This document shows, in pieces, positions 63,501 through 64,000 of a stretch of 64,000 nucleotides of DNA. The position numbers and the translations under genes were made by a program. The stretch covers positions 21,561,001 to 21,625,000 of the forward strand of contig NC_060211.1 in NCBI RefSeq assembly GCF_021130785.1, read 5' to 3'. The stretch's first letter is position 1. Each line of letters begins with the position of its first letter. Under the pieces are notes generated by a model that was not told the origin of the DNA, made no database searches, and was given only the letters and a program-made list of their open reading frames with translations. This DNA comes from Homalodisca vitripennis. Lineage: Eukaryota > Arthropoda > Insecta > Hemiptera > Cicadellidae.

Positions 63501-63885
63501 GATCATAAACATAAATACATAGGCAATATTTTAATATTTATAATATTGTAAATAGACTAAAATGTTTTCGTAAATATATAGAAACAAGCCAAAATGGAAT
63601 TTTTAATAAAATAAACATATTTAAACATCATATATATCATATATATTTTACTTTGTTCTTAAGTAAAGACGAATATCAATAACTGGTAAACGCCATTTTC
63701 AATGAAAAATATGTTTTAGTTGGTCAAGGTCCTTTTAACTTTAAATGTTCTTAATTTAACTCTGAACATCTATTTAAGCTACAATGTTATTGTTACATTT
63801 ATCAATAAAAAATCTAAATTTTCAGATGAGGATGAAAATGCAGAATCTGAAGAAGAATCGACTAGTGATACTACTAATGAGCAAA
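42506..63885 (+). CDS. secreted acidic repeat protein, micro-exon gene, 3' end beyond window
   Basis: Unrecognised gene deduced from splice sites. Exons: 42506-42559, 47185-47212, 50335-50388, 53152-53211, 53671-53724, then nine 60-nt exons (56191, 56900, 57608, 58317, 59938, 61529, 62238, 62948, 63826). All junctions keep one frame. The product begins MSGLRISLLCVIALICYQ, a signal peptide, then GVYSKPFKFG, then VKDPFGFGSAVLNIGSD and two related Val/Ile/Asp-rich exons. It ends in 20-residue repeats NEDENAESEEESTSDTTNEQ (9 acidic, no basic residues). After the 28-nt second exon every exon is 54 or 60 nt, phase 1 on both sides, so any can be skipped in frame. The mature part seen has no Cys. Homology unknown; extracellular or salivary-type role is inference. 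The layout resembles schistosome micro-exon genes in style only. Confidence 0.75.
42560..43684 (+). other. 5' part of micro-exon gene intron 1
   Basis: First 400 bases AT-rich. From about 42960 to 43600 base composition is more GC-rich with no open frame; it looks like a degraded transposon, unidentified. Confidence 0.4.
43685..44180 (-). pseudogene. dead mariner-like transposase fragment
   Basis: Minus-strand reading in several frames gives the C-terminal half of a mariner transposase. In order it shows RMTNFQFTF near QKQNAE, then KGIVHHE-like IPMELSIT, then LLHHGNAPCHTVLSIGHF, FLFSKLKSQLKENHFGAI and KGDRVNI. The second catalytic Asp of the usual HHDNA motif is Gly here (HHGNA), and there are multiple stops and frameshifts, so it is inactive. 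It lies antisense in intron 1 of the micro-exon gene. Confidence 0.7.
44181..45964. other. intron 1 middle part, repeated TGAGTCAC motifs
   Basis: ATCACCGGTGACTC at 44559-44572 and its reverse complement GAGTCACCGGTGAT at 45164-45177 bracket about 600 bp, with a related TGAGTCACGGATGGCTCATG at about 44725. A TTAAGG/TTAGG-rich stretch lies at 45058-45122. Possibly a decayed inverted-repeat element; no gene. Confidence 0.35.
45965..46440 (-). pseudogene. LINE fragment, C-terminal end of reverse transcriptase ORF
   Basis: On the minus strand the frame reads GRHRTVAYERLPSQAGVQFV, NKLPNSIKNPTISKAFKIRL, an in-frame stop, then EGFYSTDEFIAHDWETT. This is the NKLP and FYS-DEF ending common to Jockey/CR1-type LINEs. 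Its 3' side (low coordinates) ends in an ATTAAATTGAATTTAATTG tail. 5' truncated and carrying a stop. In intron 1 of the micro-exon gene. Confidence 0.65.
46733..46956. mobile_element. foldback MITE, about 224 bp
   Basis: Left arm GAGCTTGAATTTGGGTACTA, CTCCTTTTTTCGC and GTGCTGGGT pair with right-arm CAGTACCTAAATTCAGGCTC, GCGAGAAAG and ACCCAGCAG in reverse complement. The centre CAGATCGTCCAACGTGATCTG is itself nearly palindromic. No coding capacity and no clear target duplication. Confidence 0.7.
47185..47212 (+). CDS. micro-exon gene exon 2
   Basis: 28-nt exon; acceptor TATTTTGTTTACAG, donor TTTG|GTAAGT. Phase 0 in, phase 1 out, which sets the phase for all following exons. Encodes GVYSKPFKF plus the first base of Gly. 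Confidence 0.7.
47595..47930. repeat. inverted repeat with about 100-bp arms
   Basis: Arm 47595-47693 and arm 47830-47930 are reverse complements at roughly 88 percent identity by eye, including GTCCTAAGGTGTGTGTGTTG and CAGCGAAAATC-GCTGCTTCTA. The 136-bp spacer is unique. Either arm read outward from the centre stays open and gives near-identical peptides (AADFRCNTHTLG). Confidence 0.8.
49200..49870 (+). pseudogene. R1-type LINE remnant, RNase H-like C-terminus and 3' UTR
   Basis: Reads TWTAKLIRDMREWVDVQHGE, then after a frameshift YLTQFLTYHGTFQAY, a stop, FKMGSLKAR and a final frame ending EGVLKTKKL at 49662. The order LI-x-D-x-x-x-W, HGEV, LTQFL-x-x-HG-F-x-x-YL is the signature of the region after the reverse transcriptase in R1/LOA-type LINEs. 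GC-rich 3' UTR continues to an A-run at about 49860. Broken by a frameshift and stop, so inactive. Confidence 0.72.
50335..50388 (+). CDS. micro-exon gene exon 3
   Basis: 54 nt; acceptor CCATTATTTTTCAG, donor GATG|GTGAGT, phase 1 in and out. Encodes GVKDPFGFGSAVLNIGSD. Confidence 0.75.
52269..52965 (+). mobile_element. 697-bp internally deleted hAT transposon
   Basis: Ends TAGTGATAGGAGAATCGA at the left and its counterpart TCGATTCTCCCATCACTA-like sequence at the right (read outward TAGTGATGGGAGAATCGAAT). A perfect 8-bp target duplication CGTAGGCC flanks it at 52261-52268 and 52966-52973. Subterminal regions are full of TATTCGAATA-type repeats, candidate transposase-binding sites. It keeps only the last part of the transposase gene. 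Confidence 0.92.
52380..52577 (+). pseudogene. hAT transposase C-terminal dimerisation domain, remnant
   Basis: Open frame of about 66 residues ending at a stop. It contains LQKKYLCLPPTSIPSERLFS, TAGLVVTNYRRNRLKPENLN and ILFLHNN, which is the hATC signature (Y-L-x-x-P-x-TS-x-PSER-x-FS-x-AG ... R-x-x-L-x-P-x-x). The DNA-binding BED finger and the RNase H catalytic core are deleted. Intact frame suggests a recent origin or chance; not an active enzyme. Confidence 0.88.
53152..53211 (+). CDS. micro-exon gene exon 4
   Basis: 60 nt; acceptor TATTTTTTTAG, donor GTCG|GTGAGT, phase 1 in and out. Encodes AISDKIDAGEALIVDIVSDV. A second AG seven bases downstream is less likely because it lacks phase match. 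Confidence 0.75.
53212..53670 (+). other. intron 4 of the micro-exon gene
   Basis: 459-bp AT-rich intron with clean GT-AG ends; nothing else seen. Confidence 0.6.
53671..53724 (+). CDS. micro-exon gene exon 5
   Basis: 54 nt; acceptor AGATAATTTACAG, donor CAAG|GTGAGT, phase 1 in and out. Encodes GDTVETVADVIIDIAFDQ, similar in pattern (V-x-D-V/I, I-x-D-I) to exon 4, suggesting an older exon duplication. Confidence 0.75.
53725..55742 (+). other. intron 5, proximal part
   Basis: 53800-54400 is rich in GAAGCT, AACTTC and CTAGAAG words, a degenerate low-order repeat. From about 55180 the sequence is a diverged copy of the long-intron part of the exon array, leading to the pseudoexon. Confidence 0.55.
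55743..55802 (+). pseudogene. decayed copy of the repeat exon with an early stop
   Basis: 60 nt between the same acceptor (CTAAATTTTCAG) and donor (CAAA|GTAGGT) as the functional copies. In the phase of the gene its second codon is TAG. Later codons still resemble the repeat (GCA CAC TCT ACT AAT AAT). Both splice sites look usable, so inclusion would truncate the protein. Confidence 0.75.
56191..56250 (+). CDS. repeat exon copy 1 (diverged)
   Basis: Acceptor GAATTTTCAG, donor CAAA|GTAGGT, phase 1. With the G of exon 5 it reads DEDESADSEAESTSDTTNEQ. Differs from the later copies at several residues, so it predates the homogenised block. Confidence 0.8.
56900..56959 (+). CDS. repeat exon copy 2
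   Basis: Reads NEDENTEAVAESTSDTTNEQ. The junction codon is AAT because the previous exon ends in A. Intermediate in sequence between copy 1 and copies 3-9. Confidence 0.8.
57608..57667 (+). CDS. repeat exon copy 3
   Basis: First copy of the homogenised type: NEDENAESEEESTSDTTNEQ. Acceptor CTAAATTTTCAG, donor CAAA|GTAGGT. Confidence 0.8.
58317..58376 (+). CDS. repeat exon copy 4
   Basis: Identical in sequence to copy 3 including synonymous sites. Followed by the first long intron (58377-59937). Confidence 0.8.
59938..59997 (+). CDS. repeat exon copy 5
   Basis: Identical to copy 3. Preceded by a long intron with a 3' part unlike that of the short introns but the same CTAAATTTTCAG acceptor. 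Confidence 0.8.
61529..61588 (+). CDS. repeat exon copy 6
   Basis: Exon identical to copy 3, but the acceptor is changed to GTAAATTTTTAG, so it may be spliced less efficiently. Confidence 0.78.
62238..62297 (+). CDS. repeat exon copy 7
   Basis: Identical to copy 3; short-intron type on both sides. Confidence 0.8.
62948..63007 (+). CDS. repeat exon copy 8
   Basis: Identical to copy 3. The following intron (63008-63825) is a deletion hybrid of short- and long-type sequence. Confidence 0.8.
63826..63885 (+). CDS. repeat exon copy 9, last in window
   Basis: Identical to copy 3. Intron sequence after it is again of the short type to the window edge, so more copies probably follow. Confidence 0.8.
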
Positions 63886-64000
63886 GTAGGTATATCTCTG
63901 CATTCTGAAACTCTACATTTTATAAGGCTAAAATAATAATAGATCCATTTTTATTTATAAATATAATTGAAAAAGTCAGGGTAGCGAGAATATTTGGGTA

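Larger units (their letters stand above)
55180..64000 (+). repeat. tandem intron-exon array of the micro-exon gene
   Basis: Exon-to-exon distances are 709, 708, 709, 1621, 1591, 709, 710 and 878. There are two intron types: a 649-bp short form, and a long form of about 1.53-1.56 kb that begins like the short one and adds about 880 bp. The additional part has diverged relatives at about 55200-55740. Introns of copies 3-8 are nearly identical; the one after copy 1 is clearly diverged. Confidence 0.92.

Noticed and set aside
42506..63885. Membership in the aphid bicycle effector family
   Set aside because: The mature part deduced here has no Cys, so the paired Cys-x-x-Cys-type signature of that family cannot be present; only the micro-exon style is shared.

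Overview
The window looks like one piece of a large, AT-rich, intron- and transposon-laden animal genome. An insect is most likely, possibly hemipteran, but nothing here fixes the species. The reasons are spliced genes with GT-AG introns, a TATA promoter, long microsatellites, and remnants of R1-like and Jockey/CR1-like LINEs, a Penelope-like element, mariner, several hAT-type elements and tRNA-derived SINEs. There are no bacterial-style genes, operons or CRISPR arrays.

Two host genes can be supported, both on the + strand. (1) MINDY4 (FAM188B), a ubiquitin-cleaving cysteine protease: six exons between 19193 and 34299 join in perfect phase into about 640 residues ending at a stop codon. They carry the catalytic Gln, Cys and His contexts; the N-terminal exon(s) were not found. 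(2) An unnamed secreted micro-exon gene that starts at 42506 and runs off the right edge. It has a TATA box, an 18-codon signal-peptide exon, a 28-nt exon, then only small phase-1 exons of 54 or 60 nt. These end in a tandem array of nine 60-nt exons, each coding for an acidic 20-residue repeat. The array (about 55.2-64 kb) was built by duplicating an intron-plus-exon unit, and copies 3 to 9 are essentially identical even in their introns. This is the most unusual thing in the window.

Layout: 0.28-0.7 kb tandem tRNA-derived SINE; 2.7-2.9 kb small hAT-like MITE; 3.6-5.9 kb satellite of about 230 bp; 8.1-8.6 kb tandem repeat of about 178 bp; 12.05-12.8 kb broken Penelope-like element; 14.8-15.6 kb 5'-truncated LINE; 16.3 kb (CA)n; 19.2-34.3 kb MINDY4. 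MINDY4 introns hold a 1.87-kb hAT foldback element with a perfect 8-bp target duplication, a 19-bp minisatellite, a 97-bp tandem array, and a 140-bp array that is a decayed multiplication of the end of the adjacent MINDY4 exon with its 5' splice site. At 35.2-35.6 kb there is a 25-bp minisatellite, and 35.6-42.4 kb is mostly featureless. From 42.5 kb to the end lies the micro-exon gene, whose introns hold a dead mariner, LINE remnants, two foldbacks and a 697-bp hAT derivative.

The two genes have no visible functional link: one is an intracellular deubiquitinase and the other a predicted secreted acidic repeat protein. Exon boundaries come from splice consensus and phase, not transcripts. Unlisted stretches showed me no supportable gene.
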